Source: Eurosta solidaginis
Taxonomy: Eukaryota > Arthropoda > Insecta > Diptera > Tephritidae
Direction: 5' to 3'
Assembly: GCF_040869045.1 (NCBI RefSeq)
Contig: NC_090322.1
Coordinates: 277,786,662 to 277,850,661 of the forward strand
DNA length: 64,000 bases
In this document: positions 29,471-39,511 of the stretch, piece after piece
Numbering within the stretch: the first letter of the stretch is position 1
Layout: every line of letters starts with the position of its first letter
Made by a program: the position numbers and the translations under genes
The notes under the pieces: model-generated
The model's database searches: none
Told to the model about the DNA's origin: nothing
Seen by the model: only the letters and a program-made list of their open reading frames with translations

Positions 29471-30164
29471 TCGATTTTTGGAAGGTATATATTTTCTAAA
29501 ACAGACGAAACAGACTAAAGCCTAAAAATATGGATAAAATAATTTTTCTCAATAAAAAACATTGGCTTTCTTGAAATACAAATCAAAATAATTGGGGTAT
29601 TCACAAAATATTGTAAAGTATTATATCATTGTATAGTTTAAAACCGCTTTTATCAGCATTGTTGTTTATTGTACATAACTTGAATATCGCCGTACAGCTG
29701 GCTTTCGTCGCTATTCAAATTTTTTACAGCAAACAACAATGCTGATAAAAGCGTTTTTAAACTATACAACGACACAACACTTTACAACATATAGTGAACT
29801 CCCTAAATAGAAGTTAAGCGTTTATTTAAAAACACATACAGACATATGTATATATGTAATATACATATACGAAGTAAATGAAATGTAGATACATATGTAT
29901 GTAGGTACGTTGAAAACCTTTTTGAAAAACACAATGTATATTTACCCTTCTCAGAATAGTTTTTAAAATAAAAACATACATAAAATTAACAATAAGTGTT
30001 TATTAGCAATATTATTTCAGAAATCAACTTTATAATTTTTGCTATATTCATACATGAACTTCGCATAGTCAACTTAAGAAAACTATCGATAGTTTATTCG
30101 ATAGTCAATCTCAAACTATCGCAAACTAGCGATAGGTCTGACTATCGATAGTTTTCAAACACTA

Positions 30165-33130
30165 ATAAAGTCGCCATCAAACGACAAAGCAGTAAAGAGA
30201 CGCCAGAAAACAGCGAAGTAGGCGTCAAAAGCCAGAGCAGCAAAGCCTAAGATTTGCGACGTTGTTACTACATTAGCGGCGTTCATCATAATCCGCATAT
30301 TTCAAATTAAAACCAGTACAGCTGTATTAGTAAAATTTCAACTAAGCACCAAACCAAAAATAGCGAAGTCGGCGTCAGGAAGCATCGTAGAAGGTTCAAG
30401 TTGGTTTACCCGTAGTGGTTAAATTTCGAGACGCCAAAAAGCAGCGAAGTCGACGTCGAACTGCAGCGCAGCGCACCGAAGTCAGCAACAACCAAGATCT
30501 TTCAGAGGACGCAGCATTCCATGTTCAAATCGTAACCGACGTGACACTTCGAGTAAGAAGCAAAATTGTCAAAAACCGAAGACAAATGTAAAGAGGCTAT
30601 CGAAAAAAGTCGTAAGTATAGAATGAGAAAATACGAAGAACAGATGTAAAGATATTGCAAGTGGAAAGAGAAGAGCATAGTGTAGGTACCTATACAAGTG
30701 TGTCAACTAAGCGATAAACGTCAAAACTACAAACAGCCTCGCTCACCTGATGCAAATCTCAGGTCTAGAGTTGTATTTTTGGTACGTAAGAGTACTTCAA
30801 GCTGAGTTGCATTTGATAGTTTAATAAAACTTTGTAGTATTTACAGATGAAGTAGTTGGATATATTTTCGCGGAAATAAGAATACTAGAAGATTTGTAGC
30901 CTGCAACAATGCGGAAACATACGGAAAGCAAAATTTATTTAAATTAGAGTCAAAATATAAACCGCCAAACGTGTAACATGGAAAACTTTCACTTCTAAGG
31001 CTGTTTACACAAATGCGTAAGAGCAAAATTATATAAACGCTTTGGTCGCTTCAAAGCAAAGATAACGAACGTACGGCATTTCATTGTTTTTCGTATGGCG
31101 TTTTCAAAGCGTAGGCACGCAACCAAAGCATTTATGTAAATTTTTCGATACTTCGCCCGACAGATGAATTAATGAATGCAACACAACACAAGCGTCTGTG
31201 TAAATCCGCCTTAATTTTTGTAGCTGTGAAAGTCTCCTGCAAATAAAATGGTGCTGTAAGTGCAAACAAATCAAACTCCTATATGACACTACTTCATTTT
31301 CTATGTATTTTTCTTGTATTTTCTCTTATATTTTTTGTCGAGGGAGCCAATAAGGTTTCAGTACTGGTATAAGTGTGTAAACTATATTCAAAACAACTAA
31401 CGAAATACAAGAAACATACAACGTAGTTCATTAAAAACAAACAAGCCAGTTTGTATTTAGATATGGTTTTTTGACAATAGGCCGTTTTTTCTTTATTTTT
31501 TCTGACAAATGAAAATTTAGTTTTTAGTTTAAAAATTTTGTGCATAAAAACACAACTAAATTCAAAATGTAAATTGTGTATGCAAATGAGTTTTCAATAA
31601 GTGTACATTTGTCAGTTTTTCATAGTTAAGGAATTGACCTCCAGATTCTTTTGTTACACAAATATAGTGAACATGGGTACAGAAATTCAAATTAAAATGT
31701 TTTTCACAATAATTTGAAAAACTCTACGTTTTCTCTGCTTTTTAGACTTAAAGGAGTCACCCCGCGTAATGAATTAAACTTTTGATGACAATCAATAACT
31801 CTGATCTGAACACTTTTCGCCATTATTTATTACTTTTGTTCTTTTCTACATTGCGATTTATCTTTTTGTTGTACTATAAAAGATCCTAGATCTTATTGTA
31901 CTAATACTATTTCTGCAATAAATGATTATGATGATGATGATGATATAAAATTAAAATGCTGTGGAACAGGAGCAACACTTTTGTGACTACATAAACCCTG
32001 TTTCAATCTTTTACGTCTCTGCACAGAACCCTAATTGACCGTTTTCAACCGAAACAAAAATGACAACCCAGATTTTCCCGTTATGCTCACTTAAGCGAGC
32101 GCCTGTCAGAAAGAAGTCAACACACTTGTACTTGTACACTATGGAGAAGAGAAAAATAAAGCTGTAAGCACAAACGTAGAAAAATTTAAAGCATTGTTTA
32201 CTATATAGTTTGGCAGCTTAATTCGAGGTTATGTTGCGAATAGAGTGGAAGGCACTCGCAGGCCGTGAAAATAGGCACTCGAATGGAGTGGAATGAAGAA
32301 CAGTAGGAAGACCAGAGTTGTATTGGATCAATCATTGCATCAATATTAAAGATAAATTTAGAAAAAATAATTAAATACTTGAGTATAAGCAAACATTTTC
32401 TTCCAATTACTGCAATTAAGGTGTCCTAGATGCTATTTATTCCAAAATTATAACATTTTATGTCTGTTTAAAAATTTAACTTAAATTTCCCTAAGATTTC
32501 CGTAATATGGCCATTAGTGATGTTTGTGTGTGTGTGCAAATTTTGAGCGATCAGCTGTTAGTTGCGCTACTTGGTAAAGTTTACAATGATTTAAAGTTGT
32601 GCAAACGTAGAAAGGCTCAAGTGAGTGAAGTTGTATTAACAAAACTAATTCTTGTTAAATAAATTAAAATGCTTCAGTAGCTAAGTTGTACAAAAACTGT
32701 GGGTTAAAAGTAGTTTAAAGTTGATAATGTTGTAAAAAGAAGTTTCAAGTTGATAAATTGGTAAAAGAAGTTTTAAAGATGAAATAAGACATACGAAAAA
32801 GAAGAAGTAATAAGAAGAATAGCTCGATAAAAGAGTAAAGTTGAAAATAAATAAGAAGAGTGAAGAGTTTAAGTTGAGACGAAATATGTAAGTAGAATTG
32901 TGAATTCGAAAATACGTAAGAAGAAAGGAGAAAGAGAATACATTTTTCGTAGCTATACAAGGTAGAAGCTGAATAAAAAGTAGACAAAGAATTTCGCACA
33001 AAGTGAGGTGAATAAATCAAATTCTAATCAGACTTTGTATGTAAAAGAAATTCTTAAACTATAAGTTCTGATAGAAAGATATCACATTAAAGGAAAAGTT
33101 GATTTACGAATTCAAATACTAAGAAGTAGG
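30165..33130 (+). other. Leader region of the gypsy element, no gene recognised
   Basis: Three copies of AGCGAAGTCGGCGTC-like sequence occur at about 30217, 30362 and 30447. At 31921-31947 a (GATGAT)n run follows CTGCAATAAATGATTATG, which resembles the 3' tail of some LINEs and hints at one more insertion. The region is unusually long for a gypsy leader. Short frames seen have no recognisable domains. Confidence 0.45.
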
Positions 33131-33302
33131 CCATGATACAAAAAAGAAGGTAGTTCCACTCAAAATTTTTTGACGTATTTGGGGATTTTTGAAGTTTCAT
33201 AATGTTTGTTGTTTTGCCAGAAGCGTTGCCATACCGTTACTGTTTAAGGCGAAATTGTGTGTTTTCGAGATGGAAATTTCCTTTAGGCTGAAAACGCGAC
33301 GG

Positions 33303-33683
33303 TCATCTGAGACAATAATAATACGCTTTAGCACGGTTTATGTGCATATATATTGATTGAGAATACAGTAAAACATGCGGACTTGTAGGCAATTTATTAA
33401 GAAATTGCGGTGTCGGTTTATAAGGACATCCCTTGAGCAAGCAATTGACAAACGTGTATGTTTTGTCAAAACGTTCTGAGCAAACGTACGGACACTTAAG
33501 AAGGCTATATTCCCTTGCTTTGCATACTTCGATCCATGTTTTTTCCACCAAAACAATTTTCGGGAGCTCGAAAAACTTATTAAACACCTTTTCTATGCTG
33601 ATATTTCGTGTTAAAATATTTCCAAGGCATGGGGCTAATTTTTTTTTCTGCTTCCATAATACAAAAAATGAAGGTAGTTCCAT
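33303..33683 (-). pseudogene. THAP-like fragment in the left arm
   Basis: 126-codon frame reading outwards (leftwards). FFELPKIVLVEKTWIEVCK followed by YVCSERFDKTYTF resembles the F-P-K...W...C-S-x-H-F core of THAP zinc fingers, which begin P-type transposases. The initial C-x-x-C pair is not clear and the His of the C-x-x-H is Arg here. The reading direction, towards the element end, is opposite to that expected for an N-terminal domain near a 5' terminus, so the call is tentative. Confidence 0.35.
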
Positions 33684-33901
33684 TTAGTGTGACGTTAGCC
33701 ACTTGACTTTTGCGGGGACAATGACAATTTCACCAAAAACAAGCTACCAGATTGAAAAATGTTACGAATTTTTGTAATTTTGATGGATTTCATATTAACG
33801 AATACGAATAAATTACTTTCATAGGTATTTTAAATAAAAAAGAAAAAAAATGAGCCCCATGCCTTGGAAATATTTTAACACGAAATATCAGCATAGAAAA
33901 G

Positions 33902-34186
33902 GTGTTTAATAAGTTTTTCGAGCTCCCGAAAATTGTTTTGGTGGAAAAAACATGGATCGAAGTATGCAAAGCAAGGGAATATAGCCTTCTTAAGTGTCCG
34001 TACGTTTGCTCAGAAAGTTTTGACAAAACATACACGTTTGTCAATTGCTTGCTCAAGGGATGTCCTTATAAACCGACACCGCAATTTCTTAATAAATTGC
34101 CTACAAGTCCGCATGTTTTACTGTATTCTCAATCAATATATATGCACATAAACCGTGCTAAAGCGTATTATTATTGTCTCAGATGA
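33902..34186 (+). pseudogene. THAP-like fragment in the right arm (mirror copy)
   Basis: Mirror image of the left-arm frame, with VCSESF instead of VCSERF. It reads rightwards to a stop at 34186. Same reservations. Confidence 0.35.
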
Positions 34187-34362
34187 CCGTTGCGTTTTCA
34201 GCCTAAAGGAAATTTCCATCTCGAAAACACACAATTTCGCCTTAAACAGTAACGGTATGGCAACGCTTCTGGCAAAACAACAAACATTATGAAACTTCAA
34301 AAATCCCCAAATACGTCAAAAAATTTTGAGTGGAACTACCTTCTTTTTTGTATCATGTCATG

Positions 34363-34672
34363 GAAGTAGGCAGTGAATTTATAAGAAGAAACCAATAAAA
34401 TAGGAGTGGTGAATAAGAAATATAAGCAAATGAATTGAGGCTGTGAAGAATACATTCTAATAAGAAATATATTAATTGTTAAAATTCAAGAATTACATTT
34501 GATTTGTTCTTAAGCCAACGCGAAACCGATACAAAAAGAAAAGAAAAAATTATTTAAATGTGAAATTAATTGCATGATTAAAAAGATTTGACCAAATTTT
34601 GTTTTGCAGTTAGGTTGATCACTCAAAGTTTAATCATAATTTTAGAATTTAGCGTTCAATTCATACTTAAAA
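34363..34672 (+). other. End of gypsy leader
   Basis: A/T-rich leader between the palindromic element and the gag ATG at 34673. Nothing else recognised. Confidence 0.4.
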
Positions 34673-35236
34673 ATGGACGTTGACCAAATAACGACGCTGA
34701 CAGTTAACGAGCTTAGAGAAAAGTTGAAAGGCCTTGGAATCTCAACCTCCGGCCAAAAGCATGAACTTCAGGATAAATTAATCCAGCACTACGGCTTGTC
34801 TCGAAATGAGCCTAGTGATAATGAGTCTACCCAGTCAGAATACGATGATGTTGAAGAAAGTAACAACATTATGCCTTCTCGTTTTTGTGGGAACGAACAA
34901 CAATTCACCCTTAAAGATTTAGGCGATTGCATAGGTACTTTCACTGGGGAAGGATCCCTTGATATTAGGTTTTGGGTTAATGAATTTGAAATAAATGCAG
35001 CCATTGTAAAATGGAACGATCTACAAAAATTTGTATACGGTAAGCAGCTTCTGCGTGGAGCCGCTAAATTGTTCATTAGAAGCCAAAGTAGTATCAACAA
35101 TTGGGTAACTTTAAAGAATGCGTTGCTTGAAGAATTTGGTTCTAAGTTGTCTTCATCGGAAGTTCACAAAATTTTAAAAAATCGTCGTAAACGTACAAAT
35201 GAATCTTTTCTGGAGTATTTATACAATCTAATGTAG
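34673..35236 (+). pseudogene. Gag N-terminal part with SAP domain
   Basis: 187 codons from an ATG. Residues ~7-40 (LTVNELREKLKGLGISTSGQ..ELQDKLIQHYG) form a clear SAP domain, a DNA-binding helix-turn-helix. An acidic linker leads to a capsid-like segment (FTGEGSLDIRFWVNEFE...LRGAAKLFIRSQSSI...LLEEFGSKLSSSEVHKILK). A stop at 35234 interrupts gag, which continues in frame or nearly so at 35255. Independent of the SAP-Gag at 8526, whose sequence is quite different. Confidence 0.8.
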
Positions 35237-35254
35237 ATAAGAAAACAAATAAAT

Positions 35255-35760
35255 TTGAAAGAAAAAAGCATCATAGATTATTTTATAGAGGGAATTCCAG
35301 ACTCAAAATTTAATAAGACAGTCTTGTATCAAGCAAAAACTATCAAAGATCTAAAAGAGCAAGTGAAAGTTTATGAAAAAATACGTAGGGCTAATGTGAG
35401 CCAGGTAAAAGCAGAAACAAGCGATGAAGTGAAAGCCAAGTTCACCTCCTTTGAAAAACCAAAAGAGGTATCAACTAAAAGGTGTTTTAAATGCGGTGAT
35501 AAAAGCATAGGTCAGCTCAATGCCCACAAAAGCAGTTCAAATGTTTTAAATGTAACGAAATGGGCCATCGTGCTTCCGAGTGCAAAGGCAAGAGTACCAG
35601 AGAAATAAAAAAGGAACCGAGTTCAGTCAATACCAATAGCGTTAGGCACGAGTTACATTTTAAGACTGTCAAAATTAATAACTTCAGATTTGAAGCTTTA
35701 ATTGGTACAGGGTGTTCACTTAATATAATACGTCATGATACGCTGTTAATGAGTGGATGA
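35255..35760 (+). pseudogene. Gag C-terminus, zinc knuckles and protease start
   Basis: 35255-35608 completes capsid (SIIDYFIEGIPDSKFNKTVL) and reaches a first knuckle, CFKCGDKS, which then loses frame. The second knuckle (CF..KCNEMGHRASEC) and the protease start are in the frame ending at 35760. The protease active-site triad appears as GTGCS in FEALIGTGCSLNIIR, the catalytic Asp being replaced by Gly, so the enzyme would be inactive even without the frameshift. Confidence 0.75.
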
Positions 35761-35769
35761 GTAGGTAAG

Positions 35770-36195
35770 TTGAGTAGTGATAAGAGGAAGCTTTACACCG
35801 CATGTGCAAATGCGATAGAAACAATAGGTAGCTTCGAAACTCCGATGCATGTGGACAACTTATCGTTAAACGTAGTTTTCCATGCTGTTAGAGAGCAGGA
35901 TATTCAGTTCGCAGGAATGATAGGAAAGGCTATCCTCAAAGATGTTGATATTACTCTTACGGAAGATGAAGTTGTTTTCAAGAAAAAATGTTCTACGACA
36001 AAACCACCAGTTAAAGACAGTAAGCCAGTATCAAACGTAGAAGATAACATTGAAGAAGTTAATTTAGAAAAACCAACGGTCGAAGAAAGGTGGATTAAGG
36101 AGTTTGATGTTATAAATTTAGGAGAGCTGAAACTAGAACATACACCTGATTTGGAGCATTTAGATAAAAGCGTATGTAAAGAAGTAGAAAGTTAA
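35770..36195 (+). pseudogene. Protease end and pol spacer
   Basis: 141 codons after a stop at 35758. FHAVREQDIQFAGMIGKAIL occupies the position of the second conserved protease segment, followed by an acidic spacer up to the RT region (DVINLGELKLEHTPDLEHLDK). It ends at a stop 40 bp before the RT frame. Confidence 0.6.
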
Positions 36196-36234
36196 GTTCG
36201 TGCATATTCACCGGAAGGAAATTGTTCATCCCCA

Positions 36235-36495
36235 GTGACCATGCAAAGAGTGTTGTCAGATGATATACCCGTATATCACCGGCCACGACGAATGTCTATT
36301 GCAGATCAGCGTTTTGTAGAAAAGCAAATTGACGAATGGCTAAAGGAAGGAATAATCCGACCAAATAACTCCAATTACTCTTCGCCTATTGTAGTTGTCT
36401 CTAAGAAAGATGGAAATAAGCGATTATGTTGCGATTACAGACGTTTAAATCAGAAAATCTTAGAGACAACTTTCCTATGGTTCTTATGGAAGATG
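36235..36495 (+). pseudogene. Reverse transcriptase, N-terminal fingers
   Basis: VYHRPRRMSIADQRFVEKQIDEWLKEGIIRPN, SNYSSPIVVVSKKDG and KRLCCDYRRLNQK are gypsy RT fingers motifs. A one-base shift occurs just after, and the sequence is then interrupted near 36496 by an unrelated insertion; RT resumes at ~36936. Confidence 0.8.
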
Positions 36496-36935
36496 TGTTT
36501 AGGCCCGAAGCCTAAATTCTTCTTAATTTGCGCCACCCTAATAGCACCACTTTATCGACCCCTAGTTCGCCCACCTGCATGTATATGTGTACATAGATAG
36601 GGTTATGTTGTCCGTACACATCTACATGCATGCCGGTACAACTATGTGGGGGAGCTTCCCCTTAAAACCGGAGACTTTTTCCGCGGTTCAACGGTTGTCC
36701 TCGACAAGGCAACCGTCTACTTTTCCAACGATCGTTGAGCGAACTACAACACCGTCCGAGGAGCCCCGCCACATTTTATTATAAAAAGGTAATTGTTGTT
36801 CAAATTTATTTCTGCACTATAATAAAGAAATTATTATAACGAGAAATATCTCTCGCCTTTCTTTTCTTTTCTTTTCTTTTCTTTTCTTTTCTTTTAAACT
36901 TAACCTAAACGCAATTGTGGTGCCTCCACTCCGTT
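36496..36935 (+). mobile_element. Insertion in RT, probably a solo LTR
   Basis: About 440 bp between two halves of the RT. Begins TGTTTAGGCCCGAAGCC. Contains a TATA-like TTATTATAAAAAGG (36777), AATAAAG (36824) and a TTCTTTTCTTTTC microsatellite (36858-36895). That TATA-poly(A) layout is what a solo LTR shows. The right end and the target duplication are not certain. Confidence 0.55.
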
Positions 36936-37453
36936 GCTGATAAGCTTCAAGGGGCACGGGTCTTCACAACGTTAGATTTGTTAAATGGGTTTTTTCACTC
37001 ACCGGTAGACACTCAGTCAATGAAGTACACATCATTTGTTACGAGTAACGGGCAATATGAATTTTGTTTTGTACCGTTTCGTATTTGTAACTCCCCAGCG
37101 GTCTTTTGTAGATATATCAAGGCTGTATTTAGGACGCTAATCCAAAAAGGTACAGTCATTACGTATATGGACGATTTAGTAATTCCGTCCGAAGATGAAA
37201 AAGAAGGAGGAAAAAGTTTAAAGAAGTTTTACAAGTATGCGCCATATATGGTTTGCAAATAAAGTGGTCAAAGTGTCAATTTCTCAAGCGGAGAGTAGAG
37301 TTCTTAGGGTATATTGTTGAAGGCGGTACTATACAAATTTCAGAAGAAAAGACAGCCACCGTGAGAAATTTCCCATTACCATCTGCAAGAAAAGCCTTCT
37401 AGAGGTTTTTAGGGCTAACATCATATTTTCGGAGATTTATAGCAAGTTTTGCG
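36936..37453 (+). pseudogene. Reverse transcriptase, palm and thumb
   Basis: DKLQGARVFTTLDLLNGFFH carries the first catalytic Asp, FVPFRICNSPAVFCRYI the next motif, and VITYMDDLVI the Y-x-D-D. The frame ends at 37262; thumb-like sequence goes on with shifts to the RNase H frame. Non-functional. Confidence 0.8.
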
Positions 37454-38221
37454 GTGATTGCAAGACCTCTTTCAAACCTATTGCGAAAAGACGTAGTTTT
37501 CAAATTAGGTGAAGACCAACCAGCAGCTTTCATGCAACTAAAAATACTTTTGCAGAAAGCACCGGTACTGCGCCTTTTTTCACAAAATGCACTAACGGAG
37601 GTCCATACCGACGCCAGCAAGTACGGATATGGAGCGATGCTGCTGCAGAAAGATGCCGATGATCAAGAGTTACATCCTGTCCAATATATGAGTAGGAAAA
37701 CGAAGCCAGTTGAAGAAAATTATCCATCTTATGAGCTGGAGGTATTAGAGGCTCATAAAAAGTGGAGTATATATCTTTTAGGTATGAAATTTAAAATTGT
37801 AACTGACTGCAATGCTTTTACAATGACCTTTAAGAAAGAAGATGTGCCACCGAAGATAGCAAGATGGGCATTGTTCCTTCAAGATTTTAATTATGAAATT
37901 GAGCATCGTGCAGGAACAAGAATGGCCCATGTTGATGCACTGAGTCGAGTATATTGTTTAATGCTAGAAGACTCGATAAAGTTTCAGCTTAAACAAGCTC
38001 AACTGAAAGATGAATGGACAAGGGCTGTGCGGAAAATTCTGGAAAAGGACGTATATGAAAATTTCTATCTAAAACATGATATTCTTTTTAAGGATCCTGA
38101 AAAGGAACTTATAGTTGTTCCAGTACTTATGGAGGAGGAAATAATAAGAATGGCTCCCAGGCAAGGGCATCAAAGAAAACCAAAGAGATATTGGAGAAAA
38201 CTTTTTATATTCCTCATATAA
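37454..38221 (+). pseudogene. RNase H and integrase N-terminus
   Basis: 255 codons. IARPLSNLLRKDVVFKLGED is the RT-RNase H connection. RNase H shows LTEVHTDASKYGYGAML, YPSYELEVLEA, FKIVTDCNAF and RMAHVDALSR. The integrase zinc-binding region follows but its His-His pair is damaged (MAPRQGHQRKPKR). Confidence 0.8.
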
Positions 38222-38750
38222 GTACCAAAGTTGGAAATATTGTACAAAGTTGCATAGAATGTATTGTAAGCGAAGCAAAGTCGGGAAAAAAGGAAGGATT
38301 TCTCAATACAATAAACAAAGAGGACAGACCATTGAGTACGTACCATATTGACCACGTAGGGCCGTTAGAAACAACAAGTAAATCGTACAATTATATTTTA
38401 GTGGTAGTCGATGTATTTAGTAAGTTCGTTTGGTTGTAACCCACTAAAAACACAGGAGCAGAAGCGGTAGTATAAAGACTTAAGAAGCAGGCCTCGATGT
38501 TTGGCAACCCTAAACGAATTATTACAGTTAGAGGCGCTGCGTTTACGTCTAATTTATTTAAGGAATATTGCGAGCCAGAAAATAACTACAGGAGTCCCGA
38601 GAGGAAACGGGCAGGTTGAGAGGATGCATAAGGTCGTCATACCTTTGTTGTCGAAACTATGCGTGGAAACTCCTGAAAGCTGGTTCAAACACATAGACCG
38701 TGTTCAACAATTTATAAATAGTACACCGCCACGTAGCACAAAATAATCGC
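38191..38750 (+). pseudogene. Integrase core, frameshifted
   Basis: CIECIVSEAKSGKKEG keeps the zinc-binding Cys pair. YHIDHVGPLETTSKSYNYIL holds the first catalytic Asp. The frame stops at 38439 (VFSKFVWL then TAA). The Glu-bearing segment GVPRGNGQVERMHKVV is in the frame starting 38501, which ends at 38746. The second Asp is not in a readable context. Confidence 0.75.
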
Positions 38751-39124
38751 CTTTCAAACTGCTAACAGTACTTGAAATGCGTATGGCCAATATGCCAGAG
38801 CTTCAAGAACTGCTTGAGGACGCTGCAGTAGATGAACTAAACAAAGATCGCGAGGTAGTCCGTAAACAAGCGAAGGAGAACATTGAAAAGATGCAGGAAG
38901 AAAATCGTAGGTAAAAAAGAAATGAATTGGTGGCGGTCAAGAGAACCCAATTTGGTTCAGGTTTAAAATTAAAGCCAAAGTATTTAGGGCCTTATAAGAT
39001 AACAAAACAGCTTAGGCATGTTCGATACGAGGTAGAAAAAGTAGGTTATCATGAAGGGCCGGGAAGGACATCAAGTGTGGCTGAGTATATGAAGAAATGG
39101 ACAGGCTCATTCGAGGGCGAATGA
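38751..39124 (+). pseudogene. Integrase C-terminal domain
   Basis: Stops separate this from the core. The last 65-codon frame (38927-39124) has VAVKRTQFGSGLKLKPKYLGPYKI and RYEVEK, a GPY/F-type domain, and ends 18 bp before the 3' LTR. Confidence 0.65.
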
Positions 39125-39142
39125 GAAATCAGGACGGCCGAA

Positions 39143-39511
39143 TGTAGTGCTGGATGTAGGACAAAATGACAGGCAACTCCGACGACCGACAACACTAATG
39201 ACAGATGATACTGAAAATGAACTAAATGAAAGAAGCTTGACATAAAACGACCTACATTTGAATATTGACGAATACGAACGAACAGTTGAAGTTGGAAGGT
39301 CAAGAGCGTAGGACTATCGAAAGAAGACGCCACTGAGCGCAATTACTTATTAATTCTTAAATATAAAACATTAACTACTAATTTAACCATTTAATAATAA
39401 ACAAATGAAATGTGATTAATAAACTTTTATATTAACTTTATAAACATATGTGCGTGTGATTATTTATCTTTGGTGAGTGAGTTTTGTACCAACTCGACTC
39501 TAAGTCCTACA
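39143..39511 (+). repeat. 3' LTR of the 12.6-kb gypsy element
   Basis: Copy of 26951-27320, with a short deletion after GGATGTAGGAC and a 3-bp insertion (GGTCAAGAGCG). Followed by TACA. Confidence 0.88.

Larger units (their letters stand above)
27476..30164 (+). mobile_element. hAT transposon with TATCGATA-rich ends, 2689 bp
   Basis: Ends TAGTGATGGAAAACTATCGA and, inverted, TAGTGTTTGAAAACTATCGA. Flanking 8-mers GTAAAGTC (27468-27475) and ATAAAGTC (30165-30172) match at 7 of 8, the size expected for hAT. At least five ATCGAT motifs lie within 27484-27580 and more in 30080-30150. The transposase is broken. The element sits in the leader of the gypsy element, so it is younger than that. Confidence 0.88.
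33131..34362. mobile_element. Palindromic (foldback) element of probable P superfamily, 1232 bp
   Basis: Arms of roughly 515-525 bp (33132-~33650 and ~33845-34357) are near-perfect inverse complements around a ~190-bp centre. Ends read CATGATACAAAAAAGAAGG. GAAGTAGG directly flanks both sides (33123-33130 and 34363-34370), a perfect 8-bp target duplication. The CATGAT terminus and 8-bp duplication are shared with P elements; long-armed P-superfamily elements (Galileo) are known. The right end carries an extra CATGA. Confidence 0.75.
26951..39511 (+). mobile_element. Ty3/gypsy LTR element with SAP-Gag, decayed and carrying three insertions
   Basis: LTRs at 26951-27320 and 39143-39511 begin TGTAGTGCTGGATGTAGGAC and end AAGTCCTACA. 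TACA flanks both sides (26947-26950 and 39512-39515), a 4-bp target duplication. The LTRs differ by small indels and a handful of substitutions. The internal order is a long leader, gag with SAP domain and knuckles, protease, RT, RNase H, integrase. All frames are broken. Insertions: hAT (27476-30164), P-like palindrome (33131-34362), LTR-like piece (~36496-36935). No env seen. Confidence 0.88.

Noticed and set aside
32681..33020. Two overlapping minus-strand frames rich in Phe/Leu/Ser
   Set aside because: They arise from A-rich plus-strand leader sequence (AAGAAG runs); not membrane proteins.
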